Program-made: the position numbers and the translations under genes
Notes under the pieces: model-generated
Told to the model about the DNA's origin: nothing
Databases searched by the model: none
The model's input: the letters and a program-made list of their open reading frames with translations, nothing else
NCBI GenBank assembly: GCA_017456845.1
Contig: JAFTIP010000013.1
Coordinates: 1 to 64,000 of the forward strand
DNA: 64,000 bases
Source of the DNA: Ruminococcus sp.
GTDB taxonomy: Bacteria; Bacillota; Clostridia; Oscillospirales; Acutalibacteraceae
Reading direction: 5' to 3'
Shown here: positions 18,810 to 27,901 of the stretch, piece by piece
How the letters are laid out: every line of letters starts with the position of its first letter
Position numbering within the stretch: the first letter of the stretch is position 1

Positions 18810-19304
18810 TTAATCAATAAGCTGTTTTAAAATCTCGAGCCTTGGGTCGATGTTACCCTTTCGGCAACTGCACTCTGTGTCGTTCAAGTTACATCCGCAA
18901 TCGGGACACAAGCCTTTACAATCCTCAGAGCAAAGGTACTTGCCGGGCAGGTCCAGCAATATGTCGGAAACCACCAGGTCGTCGAGCTCAAGCTCAAAGT
19001 CCGGCACTTCGATATTGTCATCGTCCTCGCTGTCACTAAGACCCGCAACAAGACGGTGGTCGAAAGAAAACACAAGCTCTTTCTTCAAAGCTTTGCCGCA
19101 GCGGTCGCAAGGGCGAGAATAAACAAAGCTTACATCAAGTGTTAAACTTACGAAGCCAAGCTTATTTTCTGCCGTAGCTTTTACACTTGCATCGGAATCG
19201 AATGGATAAATTCCGTCAAGAGTAATTGGCTTTAGCTCTACCTCAAACTGAGCGCTTGTTTTCTCGCCGTCGTTGAGGAATACATTTTTCAGATTCAAAA
19301 CCAT
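18810..19304 (-). CDS. YceD/DUF177 family protein
   Basis: A 164-residue DUF177 protein with Cys pairs CDRCGKAL and CSEDCKGLCPDCG. YceD-family proteins precede rpmF in most bacteria and have been linked to ribosomal RNA/large-subunit maturation. The gene is driven by a near-perfect promoter and GAGGTG ribosome binding site and reads into rpmF. Confidence 0.93.
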   Translation of the reverse strand: MVLNLKNVFLNDGEKTSAQFEVELKPITLDGIYPFDSDASVKATAENKLGFVSLTLDVSFVYSRPCDRCGKALKKELVFSFDHRLVAGLSDSEDDDNIEVPDFELELDDLVVSDILLDLPGKYLCSEDCKGLCPDCGCNLNDTECSCRKGNIDPRLEILKQLID

Positions 19305-19355
19305 AATGAATGCACCTCAAAAACGCAATGACTCATAGTGAAAATACCATAAAGT

Positions 19356-19384
19356 ATTATATCTGTATAAGCGGCATTTGTCAA
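19356..19384 (-). promoter_or_regulatory. Consensus promoter for yceD-rpmF
   Basis: Minus strand TTGACA, exactly 17 nt, TATAAT: a perfect sigma-A promoter about 50 nt upstream of yceD. Confidence 0.9.
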
Positions 19385-19457
19385 TGATAAATTTGCCGAT
19401 ATTCGCAATCTTTTTTAAACTTATGTTATAAATTTTGCAAAAAAGCTACATTTTTAT

Positions 19458-20042
19458 TTATCTTACCGCTTTTTTGTCTTTAATTGCCTTTGCGAAGCAC
19501 CTGTGGCACATAGCAATATAGCGGTCGTTATCGCCTAAAAGCACCTGCCTGCCCTTGGTTAAAACATAGCCCTCAGAGTCAACTCTGGCATTAACTGTAG
19601 CCTTTCTTCCGCAGGAGCAGATGGTTTTGATTTCTGTTATGGAATCGGCAACCTCAAAAAGTCTTTTGCTGCCCTCAAAAAGCTGCGTTTTAAAGTCGGT
19701 TCTTAAACCAAAGCACATAACGGGAATGGCTTTAAAATCCACAATTTCTCTCAGCTCATCTATCTGGGCAGCTGTAAAAAACTGACACTCGTCAGAAATA
19801 ATAACATCTACATCCTGCCTTTCATTGAGCATTTCTATGATATTATCATTTTCATTTATAATATCAGCTTCTGCAGACAAACCTATGCGGGACTTAAGGG
19901 TGTGTTTGCCGTCTCTGGTATCTACAGAAGGCTTTATGAGCCAAACCCTCATTCCTCTTTCTTCGTAATTAAACTTTGTAATCAATGCATTGGCAGACTT
20001 TGAACTTCCCATTGCACCGTATTTAAAATATAACTTAGCCAT
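19458..20042 (-). CDS. tdk: Thymidine kinase
   Basis: Type II thymidine kinase (194 residues) phosphorylating thymidine to dTMP. The P-loop is GAMGSSKSA near residue 9, the Walker B-like DECQFF is central, and a C-terminal zinc ribbon has CSCGRKA and CHRCF. The start abuts the deoB stop, so it is the last gene of the deoC-deoD-deoB-tdk operon; salvage of thymidine and breakdown of its sugar are thus coregulated. Confidence 0.95.
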   Translation of the reverse strand: MAKLYFKYGAMGSSKSANALITKFNYEERGMRVWLIKPSVDTRDGKHTLKSRIGLSAEADIINENDNIIEMLNERQDVDVIISDECQFFTAAQIDELREIVDFKAIPVMCFGLRTDFKTQLFEGSKRLFEVADSITEIKTICSCGRKATVNARVDSEGYVLTKGRQVLLGDNDRYIAMCHRCFAKAIKDKKAVR

Positions 20043-20044
20043 TT

Positions 20045-21217
20045 TTAATCCTTTAAAATATCATTTAAAAAGCTTTCGCCTTCGATATCAGCATAAACAC
20101 CGAGATAATCACAGACAGTTTTGCCGATGTGACAAAAGCCTTCTTTTGTTCCTAAATCAACATTTTTAATTCCTTTGCCGAATATAAGGCAAGGGATATG
20201 CTCTCTTGTATGGTCAGTTGAAGCTTTAAAACCCGGGTCACAACCGTGATCAGCGGTAATTATAAGAACATCTTCATCCATAAGCTTTTCCAGAATTTTC
20301 GGCAAAGCTTTATCAAACTCAGTCAAAGCCTTAGCATAACCGTCAACGTCGTTTCTGTGACCATAGACCATATCAAAATCAACCAGATTCACAAAACAAA
20401 GACCTGAAAAATCCTTACTGAGATACTCAAGGGTTTTATCAACGCCTTTCTTGTTGGAAGCAGTGTAAACATACTCTGTAATACCTTTGCCTGCAAAAAT
20501 GTCGTTGATTTTTCCTACACCGATTACATCTTTTCCGCTTTGGCTTATATAGTCAAGTACGGTTTTTTGAGGCGGAGCAAGTGAAAAATCGTGGCGGTTT
20601 TTGGTACGGCAGAAATCCCCATTTTCACCCTTGAAGGGTCTTGCGATAACTCTGCCTACGCCGTGTTCACCTTTAAGAATACTCCTTGCAATTCTGCAAT
20701 AATCATAGAGCTTTTCCACGGGTATAACGTCCTCGTGGGCGGCAATCTGAAAAACGCTGTCGGCAGATGTATAAACAATCAGATCTCCGCTTTTTATATG
20801 CTCCTCACCAAAGTCACAAAGAACCTCTGTGCCTGAGTAAGGCTTGTTACAAAGCACACCTCGCCCGCATTTTACTGAAAACTCTTTAATAATCTCATCA
20901 GGAAAGCCCTGAGGGTATGTGGGCAAAGGCTTTTCACTTACTATACCGCAGATTTCCCAATGGCCAACGGTAGTATCTTTGCCTTGAGAAAGCTCAGAAA
21001 ACCTGCAAAAGGTACCCTTGGGATTTTCAGTACCCTCAAGATAATCCACGCCCTCAATATTAAACAGACCAAGCTTCTTTAAATTTCTCAAATCGAAATA
21101 TTCCGACTTTGAAACAGAGCGAAGAGTATTGGCACCCTTGTCGTCGAATTTATCCGAGTCCTTCATTTCGCCGATACCGAAGCTGTCAAGAACTATTAAA
21201 AATACACGTTTGCTCAT
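20045..21217 (-). CDS. deoB: Phosphopentomutase
   Basis: A 390-residue alkaline-phosphatase-superfamily metalloenzyme that interconverts (deoxy)ribose-1-phosphate and (deoxy)ribose-5-phosphate. Motifs include the N-terminal VLDSFGIGEM metal site, KDTTVGHWE with the phosphorylated threonine, and the C-terminal TADHGCDP and DHTREHIP metal ligands. It links nucleoside phosphorolysis (deoD) with the aldolase (deoC) and is 3 nt from deoD. Confidence 0.96.
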   Translation of the reverse strand: MSKRVFLIVLDSFGIGEMKDSDKFDDKGANTLRSVSKSEYFDLRNLKKLGLFNIEGVDYLEGTENPKGTFCRFSELSQGKDTTVGHWEICGIVSEKPLPTYPQGFPDEIIKEFSVKCGRGVLCNKPYSGTEVLCDFGEEHIKSGDLIVYTSADSVFQIAAHEDVIPVEKLYDYCRIARSILKGEHGVGRVIARPFKGENGDFCRTKNRHDFSLAPPQKTVLDYISQSGKDVIGVGKINDIFAGKGITEYVYTASNKKGVDKTLEYLSKDFSGLCFVNLVDFDMVYGHRNDVDGYAKALTEFDKALPKILEKLMDEDVLIITADHGCDPGFKASTDHTREHIPCLIFGKGIKNVDLGTKEGFCHIGKTVCDYLGVYADIEGESFLNDILKD

Positions 21218-21219
21218 AA

Positions 21220-21972
21220 TTATTCCTTGGGTAAAAGTGTAGGTAAGCCTTCGGCAATTACTGCAGTTTCAAGAGCCAGACGCATCATATCGGTAAATGT
21301 TTTTTCTCTGGCGTCAGCTTCTAAAGAATCAAAAGGCGGATATACCAAGTCAGAGATTGTACACACCGCAAGAGCACGCATCCCCAGACGCTGAGCCGTC
21401 AGATAAAGGGCGGCGGCTTCCATTTCTACCGCAAGGCAACCCATTTTGCCCCACTGAGCGGCAGGAGTTGTATCATCATAAAAAGTATCTGAGGAGTAAA
21501 GCGAGCCTACTTTTATATTAATATTTTCATTCTTTGATGCAGTATTTACAGCATTAAGCAAATCGAAACTACATACAGGGGCTATAACTCCCCTAAGGCC
21601 ATACTGACTCTGAAAATTCGAGTTGGTAGAAGCACCTATACCAACCACAATATCCTTAAGCTTTACATCTTCGCTAATGGCACCTGCACTACCCACACGG
21701 ATAATATTCTGTACCCCGAAAAATTTAAAAAGCTCATAGGAATAAATACCGATTGAGGGCATACCCATTCCGCTTGCCATAACGCTAACCTTAACGCCTT
21801 TGTAGTAACCTGTGTAGCCCTGAATACCTCTTACATTATTAACAAGCTTAGCATTTTCAAGAAAGTTTTCGGCAATAAACTTCGCTCTTAACGGGTCGCC
21901 GGGCATAAGAACGGTTTTGCCGAATGCAATTTCATCAAGTAGATTTATGTGGGGTGTTTTAATATGTTCCAT
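21220..21972 (-). CDS. deoD: Purine-nucleoside phosphorylase (DeoD type)
   Basis: A 250-residue hexameric-type PNP that splits purine (deoxy)nucleosides with phosphate to base plus (deoxy)ribose-1-phosphate. Motifs: MPGDPLRAKFIA, RVGSAGAI and CLAVEMEAAALY. ATG at 21972 has AGGTGA 6 nt upstream; it overlaps the end of deoC by 14 nt. Confidence 0.95.
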   Translation of the reverse strand: MEHIKTPHINLLDEIAFGKTVLMPGDPLRAKFIAENFLENAKLVNNVRGIQGYTGYYKGVKVSVMASGMGMPSIGIYSYELFKFFGVQNIIRVGSAGAISEDVKLKDIVVGIGASTNSNFQSQYGLRGVIAPVCSFDLLNAVNTASKNENINIKVGSLYSSDTFYDDTTPAAQWGKMGCLAVEMEAAALYLTAQRLGMRALAVCTISDLVYPPFDSLEADAREKTFTDMMRLALETAVIAEGLPTLLPKE

Positions 21973-22630
21973 TATCGTCACCTGAATTCTTCAGTATCTT
22001 TACTAACCTGCTTGTGCCAAGTCGGCTTGCTCCGAGGCTCATAAAAAGCTCTGCATCTTCAAAAGAAGAAATCCCGCCGGCGGCTTTGATTTTAACGTGA
22101 GGCTCGACGTGCTCTGAAAAAAGCTTTATGTCCGCAGCAGTTGCACCGCCTGTAGAAAAACCTGTGGATGTTTTTATAAAATCCGCACCTGACTCTGACA
22201 CCACTTTACACATACGAATTTTTTCATCCTCTGTCAAGAGGCAGCTTTCAATAATAACCTTTAGAATTTTACCGCCTGAGGCTTTCTTAACGGCTTTAAT
22301 TTCTTTTAAAATCTTATCAAAATCACCGTTTTTAACGTCGCCGATATTAATAACCATATCAATTTCGTCAGCGCCGAGAGCAACTGCCTCTGTGGCTTCA
22401 AAACACTTTACATTCTCGGTAACATAACCGTTGGGAAAACCGATAACCGTGCATATTTTAAGCCTGTCGACAACATATTTCTTAGCTCTTTTTACATAAG
22501 AAAGAGGAATGCACACGCTGGCAGTTTTATATTTTATTCCATCGTCACAAAGTGCCAAAATTTCTGCCTCTGTTGCAGTTTGAGAAAGCAGGGTATGGTC
22601 CACCGCACTTAAGATTTTTTCAGTATCCAT
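21959..22630 (-). CDS. deoC: Deoxyribose-phosphate aldolase
   Basis: A 223-residue class I aldolase cleaving deoxyribose-5-phosphate to acetaldehyde and glyceraldehyde-3-phosphate. The TIM-barrel motifs are DHTLL near the start, EIDMVIN, LKVIIESC with the Schiff-base lysine, and IKTSTGF and VKIKAAGGI. ATG at 22630 follows AAGGTG at 6 nt and is preferred over an upstream GTG. It is the first gene of the deo-tdk operon, with a good promoter about 30-55 nt upstream. Confidence 0.95.
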   Translation of the reverse strand: MDTEKILSAVDHTLLSQTATEAEILALCDDGIKYKTASVCIPLSYVKRAKKYVVDRLKICTVIGFPNGYVTENVKCFEATEAVALGADEIDMVINIGDVKNGDFDKILKEIKAVKKASGGKILKVIIESCLLTEDEKIRMCKVVSESGADFIKTSTGFSTGGATAADIKLFSEHVEPHVKIKAAGGISSFEDAELFMSLGASRLGTSRLVKILKNSGDDNGTY

Positions 22631-22658
22631 AAATATCACCTTACAAATTAATATATAA

Positions 22659-22687
22659 ATTATATAAAATCAAAATTAAGTAGTCAA
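22659..22687 (-). promoter_or_regulatory. Promoter for deoC-deoD-deoB-tdk operon
   Basis: Minus strand TTGACT, 17 nt, TATAAT upstream of deoC. Confidence 0.7.
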
Positions 22688-22702
22688 CAAGCTAAAAGAA
22701 TA

Positions 22703-22731
22703 TTGACAAATTAAAGTTGATGGTTCAAAAT
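22703..22731 (+). promoter_or_regulatory. Possible promoter for alpha/beta hydrolase gene
   Basis: Plus strand TTGACA, 17 nt, CAAAAT (4/6 match). If real, transcription starts near 22739, which favours the ATG at 22770 as the hydrolase start. Confidence 0.35.
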
Positions 22732-22769
22732 ATAAAGTGGAATTTTATGTGAACTTTTACGTAGTTTTT

Positions 22770-23744
22770 ATGAAAGAATGTGACGTTTTGATACCGCTTA
22801 TAATAATACTCTCTGTTATTCTGATTTTGCTTATTTATTGCATTGTTTTCGGCTTTATCGCCTTTGAAAGAAGCTTCAGCCGACGAAATTATGAGGGCGA
22901 CCAAGTGGAAGCTGCCTCTAAAAAAGTAGGCAACAGACCTTTTCACGAATATTTCCGCAAGGGAATTTACTGGTTTAAAGATTTTAAGAGTAAAGAAGAA
23001 GTGTGGATTAAATCACACGACGGCCTTAATTTAAAGGGTTACTACCTTAAAAATGAAAACTCCAACGGCAAGGTAATTATACTTTGCCACGGGTATCGCT
23101 CCTTCCCTTATTTTGATTTTTCTGCATCTGCAAAGTATTATTATGAAGAAGGCTTCGACCTGCTTTTTATTGTTCACAGAACTCACTTGGAAAGCGACGG
23201 CAAGTACATAACTTTTGGACTTAAAGAACGTTATGACTTTTTGGAATGGATAAAATACGTTGACACCCGCCATAACGGAAAAGTCAAAATCCTCCTTGCA
23301 GGCGTTTCTATGGGCGCCTCAACCGTTATGTACACCTTAGGCCTTGATTTACCCGAGTCCGTTAAGGGTGCTGTTTGCGACTGTGGTTTCGATTGTCCTA
23401 AGCACGTAATTGGTTTTGCTCTAATTGAAGTATTCAAAATCAAGCCTCTCGCAAACTTTATGTCAAACTTTGTCAGCCTTGCTGCTTTCTTTAAAATCGG
23501 CTCTTTTCTCGGCAAGGTTAACACTAAAAAAAGCTTAAAAAACAATAAACTCCCTGTTATGTTTGCTCACGGTGAAGCTGACGATGTGGTACCCTTTAAA
23601 ATGTTTGAGAAAAACACAAGTGTGGGAAGTTTTGATAAAATCCTTGTAACCTCCAAGGAAGCCGCCCACGGACTTGTATTTTATTATGAAAATGAAAAAT
23701 ACCGCAAAGCTTTCAGAAAGCTGAGAGAACTTTCGGGAATGTAA
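22770..23744 (+). CDS. Membrane-anchored alpha/beta hydrolase
   Basis: A 324-residue alpha/beta-hydrolase-fold protein with an N-terminal membrane helix (LIPLIIILSVILILLIYC). The serine nucleophile elbow is GVSMGAST, the acid is in GEADDVVP and the histidine in AAHGL. An oxyanion-type HGYRS motif lies near residue 108. It resembles family members acting on ester or acyl substrates outside the membrane; the substrate is unknown. The start is uncertain: an in-frame GTG at 22737 would add 11 residues, but neither site has a strong ribosome binding site, and the ATG fits the probable promoter better. Confidence 0.8.
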   Translation: MKECDVLIPLIIILSVILILLIYCIVFGFIAFERSFSRRNYEGDQVEAASKKVGNRPFHEYFRKGIYWFKDFKSKEEVWIKSHDGLNLKGYYLKNENSNGKVIILCHGYRSFPYFDFSASAKYYYEEGFDLLFIVHRTHLESDGKYITFGLKERYDFLEWIKYVDTRHNGKVKILLAGVSMGASTVMYTLGLDLPESVKGAVCDCGFDCPKHVIGFALIEVFKIKPLANFMSNFVSLAAFFKIGSFLGKVNTKKSLKNNKLPVMFAHGEADDVVPFKMFEKNTSVGSFDKILVTSKEAAHGLVFYYENEKYRKAFRKLRELSGM

Positions 23745-23773
23745 TTGAAAAGCCCCTTTAACTATGATATAAT
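23745..23773 (+). promoter_or_regulatory. Promoter for 23801 membrane protein and ligase-like gene
   Basis: TTGAAA, 17 nt, TATAAT, 27 nt upstream of the 23801 start codon. Confidence 0.75.
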
Positions 23774-23800
23774 ATTGTTTTGGTTTAAAAGGAGGGTATT

Positions 23801-24472
23801 ATGAGCAGAAGTTTAAAACTCCGCAAAGTACTTATACTTACGGTTAACCTTTTGTTGGTTATCCTTGAGCTTAGGGGGCTGTGGCTTATGGTTGAGCTTT
23901 ACAAAAGCTACAATCTGCACCCTTTAGGCTGGCTAAAATATTACACTCAGCTTTCAAACATTTTTTCAATGCTGGTGGCTATAATTGTGGCGTTCTTTGC
24001 GGCACAAGATTTAGTTAAAAATAAAGACCAAGCACCAAATTTGATAAGGATACTCAAGTTTTCATCTGCCTGCTGTTTAACCGAAACCTTTCTGGTAACC
24101 GTGTTTATACTGGCACCAATGGGAATGATGGGCGGATTTGTGCCCATTATGTTTGAAGGGCCTAACCTTTATCACCACACCCTCTGCCCTATTGTTTCGG
24201 TTTTGTCCCTTTGTTTACTTGAAAACGGCGACAAAATAACCCTTAAGCACTGTGTTTACTCTATGATACCTACTCTCATTTACGGTATTGTGGCTGTAAC
24301 CCTTAATCTGCTAAAGGTATGGCACGGCCCCTATCCGTTTTTATACGTTTACGAACAGCCGTTTTTTATGTCTTTAATCTGGGCTGTTGTGGTTTTAGGC
24401 GGAGCTTTTGGTATAACCTTGGGTGTAAAAGCTCTGGCAAATCTTGGTTTTAAAAAGAAAAAGGAGAGTTAA
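23801..24472 (+). CDS. Six-helix integral membrane protein, unknown (possibly Pr6Pr/FAR-17a-like)
   Basis: A 223-residue protein with about six membrane helices. The segment YYTQLSNI near residue 48 resembles the YFT.LSN motif of Pr6Pr/FAR-17a-like membrane proteins, but that is only a weak resemblance. ATG follows GGAGGG at 7 nt. It ends 1 nt before the next gene, whose ribosome binding site overlaps its last codons, so the two are certainly cotranscribed and perhaps functionally paired. Confidence 0.75.
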   Translation: MSRSLKLRKVLILTVNLLLVILELRGLWLMVELYKSYNLHPLGWLKYYTQLSNIFSMLVAIIVAFFAAQDLVKNKDQAPNLIRILKFSSACCLTETFLVTVFILAPMGMMGGFVPIMFEGPNLYHHTLCPIVSVLSLCLLENGDKITLKHCVYSMIPTLIYGIVAVTLNLLKVWHGPYPFLYVYEQPFFMSLIWAVVVLGGAFGITLGVKALANLGFKKKKES

Positions 24473-24473
24473 A

Positions 24474-26093
24474 ATGGCAAAGAAAAACAAAGCTATTAAG
24501 GCACCAAAGCTTACGTTTACGGTTAATCACGCTTTGGTTACCCTTTACACAATTTTAATGTTCACGCTTTTCCCTTTATTTCTGACAAATTATTATCAAA
24601 GTGCCAGACGCGATAAATTCTGGCTTTTTGTAGTTCTTACAGGCGTAGTCGGTGTCGCCATAAGCATTATACTTCTTGGTCAGACTCTTGGCAAAAATTC
24701 CTCAAAAGGTAAACTTGAAGCCTACAAAGACCCCTTTAAGCTTAATCTTACCGATATAGGTATTCTTGCTTTCTTAGGCGTTACTGTTATTTCTGCAATT
24801 GGTGCAACAATTGCCGCAGAAAATCCCGGTGAAGCCATTGGAAAACTCTTTTTGGGAAGCTACGGCAGAAATATGGGACTGCTGATGATTCTGGCAATGA
24901 CGGTTTGCTATTTTGTAGTTTCAAGATATTTTTACTACACAAAGTACGTTATTTACTTTATGTTTATCGGTATGACCATAATGAGCTTTGTGGCAATCGT
25001 TAACTTCTACCATATCGACATTTTAGGTATTTTTGCAAAGTATCAGTCCAATCAAAACGTTCAGGTTAACTTTACATCCACCATCGGCAACAAAAACTAC
25101 CTTTCTGCTATGATTACCGTAGCTCTGCCTTTCTCGGTAGGTCTTGCAATAGCAACCGAGGACAGAATTATGAGAATAATCGCTTATGTAAGCACAGGGC
25201 TCCAGTTTATGGGACTTTTGGTTGCAACCTCTGACGGTGGTTTCTTAGGCTGCTTCGCTGCCTTTGCGATTATGCTTGTAATCTTAAGCCGCGATATGAA
25301 GAAGCTTTCAAAATTCTTCTTCTGCCTGTGCTTAATGATGGTAAGCGCCAAACTTCTGTGGCTTTTTGACCTTGTGATGAAAGGGAATAATAAAGGATAT
25401 ACAAGTTTTTCTGAAATTTTTGTATATAATAATTTTGTATTTATTCTTATTCCTGTTTTTGCCGGTCTTGCTATTCTTTGCTCATTACTTAAAGATAAGG
25501 GCATCGAAAAGTTTGCCTTTATCGGCTCATTTGCTTTGGTATCAATTGGTGCTTTGGCGATAATTGCAATGTTCATTTATTACTCTGCAATCAATACAGA
25601 GTCTACTCTCGGCACTTTCACAAGATTCTTCCGCTTTGACGAAAAATGGGGTACTCACCGAGGTTACTTCTGGATTAAATCTTTTGAGCTTATGGGCGAC
25701 TTCAACTTCTTTGAGGTTATGTTCGGCTCAGGTCCCGACACCTTCTACAACGTATTTGCGGTTTATTTTGACGAGTTACTTACCCGCTTTGGTGATTCCT
25801 CAACCAATGCCGCCCATAACGTATACATCAATTATCTTGTAACCGTGGGTCTTACAGGTATTGCAAGCTATCTTTTATTTGTGGGCTCTGCAATCTTCAA
25901 TTCGGTTAAAAATTCTAAAACCAATCCTTTAGCTTTGATGTGCGTAGGCGTTATCGTGGCTTATGCAACTCAGGACATTGTAAACATTGCAAATCCCGTA
26001 AACACCCCTTGGTTTATTATGTTTATTGCTTTAAGCGAATCTGTAAGACTTAAAGCAAACTCAACCGAAAGACTTACGGAAATAGGCTTCTGA
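24474..26093 (+). CDS. O-antigen ligase/polymerase-like (Wzy/WaaL family) membrane protein
   Basis: A 539-residue polytopic protein with about twelve membrane helices and a large extracytoplasmic loop late in the sequence (about residues 385-455). The NAAHNVYINYLVTVGLTG stretch matches the conserved H/N motif of O-antigen ligase/Wzy_C proteins, and RGYFWIKSFELM and FGSGPDTF fit the periplasmic loop. In Gram-positives such proteins polymerise or transfer surface glycans or teichoic-type polymers. ATG at 24474 has AAGGAGAG 5-6 nt upstream; a longer frame from 24444 lacks support. Confidence 0.82.
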   Translation: MAKKNKAIKAPKLTFTVNHALVTLYTILMFTLFPLFLTNYYQSARRDKFWLFVVLTGVVGVAISIILLGQTLGKNSSKGKLEAYKDPFKLNLTDIGILAFLGVTVISAIGATIAAENPGEAIGKLFLGSYGRNMGLLMILAMTVCYFVVSRYFYYTKYVIYFMFIGMTIMSFVAIVNFYHIDILGIFAKYQSNQNVQVNFTSTIGNKNYLSAMITVALPFSVGLAIATEDRIMRIIAYVSTGLQFMGLLVATSDGGFLGCFAAFAIMLVILSRDMKKLSKFFFCLCLMMVSAKLLWLFDLVMKGNNKGYTSFSEIFVYNNFVFILIPVFAGLAILCSLLKDKGIEKFAFIGSFALVSIGALAIIAMFIYYSAINTESTLGTFTRFFRFDEKWGTHRGYFWIKSFELMGDFNFFEVMFGSGPDTFYNVFAVYFDELLTRFGDSSTNAAHNVYINYLVTVGLTGIASYLLFVGSAIFNSVKNSKTNPLALMCVGVIVAYATQDIVNIANPVNTPWFIMFIALSESVRLKANSTERLTEIGF

Positions 26094-26168
26094 TTTTTCC
26101 CCTGAAGAAGTAAAGACATAAATTTACATTTTTTGCAGGATTTTTTCTTTAAAATTGCATTAATTTTA

Positions 26169-26198
26169 TTGACAGGAAAGGTATTTTGGATGTATAAT
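26169..26198 (+). promoter_or_regulatory. Promoter for F420-ligase-family gene
   Basis: TTGACA, 18 nt, TATAAT, about 90 nt upstream of the start codon, leaving a leader of roughly 80 nt in which I see only a weak hairpin (AAATACCTTACAGTATTT). Confidence 0.7.
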
Positions 26199-26286
26199 TA
26201 ATCGTCTTTTTTAAATACCTTACAGTATTTTTAGTATGGGCAAACGTCAGTTTACCCCAAACAGGACACGAAAGGAAGTAAAAGCT

Positions 26287-27468
26287 ATGCATTACACCGG
26301 AGTTGTTTCAAGAGGTATTATCACCCCTATTTTTCAGGAGGGCGACGACCTTGTTGCAGCTATTGTAAAAAGCATCACAGATGCTGCTGAGAACGAAAAA
26401 TTCGAGCTTCAGGACAGAAACATTGTAGGCGTTACAGAGGCTGTTGTTGCAAGAACACAGGGTAACTACGCAACAGTTGACCAGATTGCCACAGACCTTA
26501 AGAATAAGTTTGGCGGTGAGGAACTTGGTATTGTGTTCCCCATTCTTTCCCGTAACCGCTTTGCAATTTTGCTTCGTGCTATTGCAAAAAGCTGCAAGAA
26601 GCTTTACGTTCAGCTTTCTTACCCCTCTGACGAGGTTGGTAACTCCTTTATCACCTATGACGCTATCGACGAAAAAGGCGTAAACCCCTACAGCGACAGC
26701 TTTAACGAGGAAGAATTCCGCAAGGTTTTCGGCTTTGAAACAAAGCACACCTTCACAGGCGTTGACTATATCGAGTATTACAAGAGCCTTGGCGATAACA
26801 TTGAAATTGTATTCAGCAACGATCCCAGATACATTCTTAACTATACAAAAAATGTTCTTAACTGTGACATTCACACTCGTTTCAGAACCCAGAGACTTCT
26901 CTTAGCCGCAGGCGCCGAGAAAGTTTACAGAATGGACCAGATTCTTACCGAGAGCGTTGACGGCTCAGGATTTAATCCCCAGTATGGTATCCTTGGTTCC
27001 AACAAAGCAACTGAAGAAAAGGTTAAGTTATTCCCCAGAGATTGTGACAAATTTGTTTCAGAACTTCAGGCGGCTTTACTTAAGGCTACAGGCAAGCATA
27101 TGGAGGTTATGGTATACGGCGACGGTGGCTTTAAAGACCCCGTAGGCGGCATTTGGGAGCTTGCAGATCCCGTTGTTTCCCCCGGATACACCTCAGGTCT
27201 TGAGGGTACACCCAACGAGCTTAAGATGAAGTACTTCGCAGACAACGACCTCGCTGGTCTTAAGGGTGAGGAACTTGCAAACGCTATGAAGGCTCTTATC
27301 AAGAAGAAAGAAGGAAACCTCGTTGGCAATATGACTTCTCAGGGTACAACACCCAGAAGACTTACCGACCTTCTTGGCAGCCTTTGCGACCTTACCAGCG
27401 GCTCAGGCGACAGAGGTACTCCCTGCATTCTTATTCAGGGCTACTTCGACAACTACGCAACAGAATAA
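26287..27468 (+). CDS. Coenzyme F420-0:L-glutamate ligase-family protein
   Basis: A 393-residue protein of the F420_ligase (CofE-like) family in the long form found in many Clostridia. Conserved blocks: VGVTEAVVARTQGNY near the N-terminus, GIVFPILSRNRF, and the C-terminal GDGGFKDPVGGIWELADP. CofE adds glutamates to F420-0, but no other F420 gene is present here, so the native acceptor is unknown; a different gamma-glutamylation is possible. ATG at 26287 has AAAGGAAG about 9 nt upstream. An ORF extension to 26236 is not supported. Confidence 0.82.
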   Translation: MHYTGVVSRGIITPIFQEGDDLVAAIVKSITDAAENEKFELQDRNIVGVTEAVVARTQGNYATVDQIATDLKNKFGGEELGIVFPILSRNRFAILLRAIAKSCKKLYVQLSYPSDEVGNSFITYDAIDEKGVNPYSDSFNEEEFRKVFGFETKHTFTGVDYIEYYKSLGDNIEIVFSNDPRYILNYTKNVLNCDIHTRFRTQRLLLAAGAEKVYRMDQILTESVDGSGFNPQYGILGSNKATEEKVKLFPRDCDKFVSELQAALLKATGKHMEVMVYGDGGFKDPVGGIWELADPVVSPGYTSGLEGTPNELKMKYFADNDLAGLKGEELANAMKALIKKKEGNLVGNMTSQGTTPRRLTDLLGSLCDLTSGSGDRGTPCILIQGYFDNYATE

Positions 27469-27474
27469 ATTTTT

Positions 27475-27505
27475 AAAGGCTGTGAATTTATCACAGCCTT
27501 TTTTG
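27475..27505 (+). terminator. Terminator of F420-ligase-family gene
   Basis: Stem AAAGGCTGTGA/TCACAGCCTTT, 5-nt loop, then TTTTTTG just after the stop codon. Confidence 0.92.
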
Positions 27506-27534
27506 TTGATTATTTTTATTTTCGGTAGTATAAT
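27506..27534 (+). promoter_or_regulatory. Promoter for lipoprotein gene
   Basis: TTGATT, 17 nt, TATAAT, 30 nt upstream of the lipoprotein ATG, directly after the preceding terminator. Confidence 0.7.
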
Positions 27535-27564
27535 TATTTTACTATAAATTAAGGGGTATAAATT

Positions 27565-27900
27565 ATGAAAAAGGCAACTGCTGTAATTTCGGTAATTCTT
27601 ATGCTATGCTGTATTCTTACAGCCTGCTCAAGCGAAGGCAAGCTCATTGGCAAATGGACCTTTTCCGAAGACGATATTGAAATGTCTTTTATCTTTAATG
27701 AGGACGGAACAGGCGAGGTTTTTGCTTTGGGAGGACTTCTTACTATCAAATTCACCTACGAGGTTAACAAAAATACCATAACCTTCCATGAAGAGTCGCA
27801 GGAAATATTAGGCTCGCACCCCTATACCTTTACCATTAAGGGCGATGATCTTTCACTTACTGCAGGCGGCGACGTAATGGTACTTACAAAAGAAAAATAA
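27565..27900 (+). CDS. Small lipoprotein, DUF5640-like beta-strand domain
   Basis: A 111-residue lipoprotein. A basic/hydrophobic signal peptide ends with lipobox LTAC (Cys at residue 21), followed by GKLIGKWTFSEDD and repeated short beta-strand patterns typical of lipocalin-like DUF5640/DUF4923 domains in Clostridia and Bacteroides lipoproteins. Ligand unknown. AAGGGG precedes the ATG. It is a single-gene unit with its own promoter and terminator. Confidence 0.82.
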   Translation: MKKATAVISVILMLCCILTACSSEGKLIGKWTFSEDDIEMSFIFNEDGTGEVFALGGLLTIKFTYEVNKNTITFHEESQEILGSHPYTFTIKGDDLSLTAGGDVMVLTKEK

Positions 27901-27901
27901 G

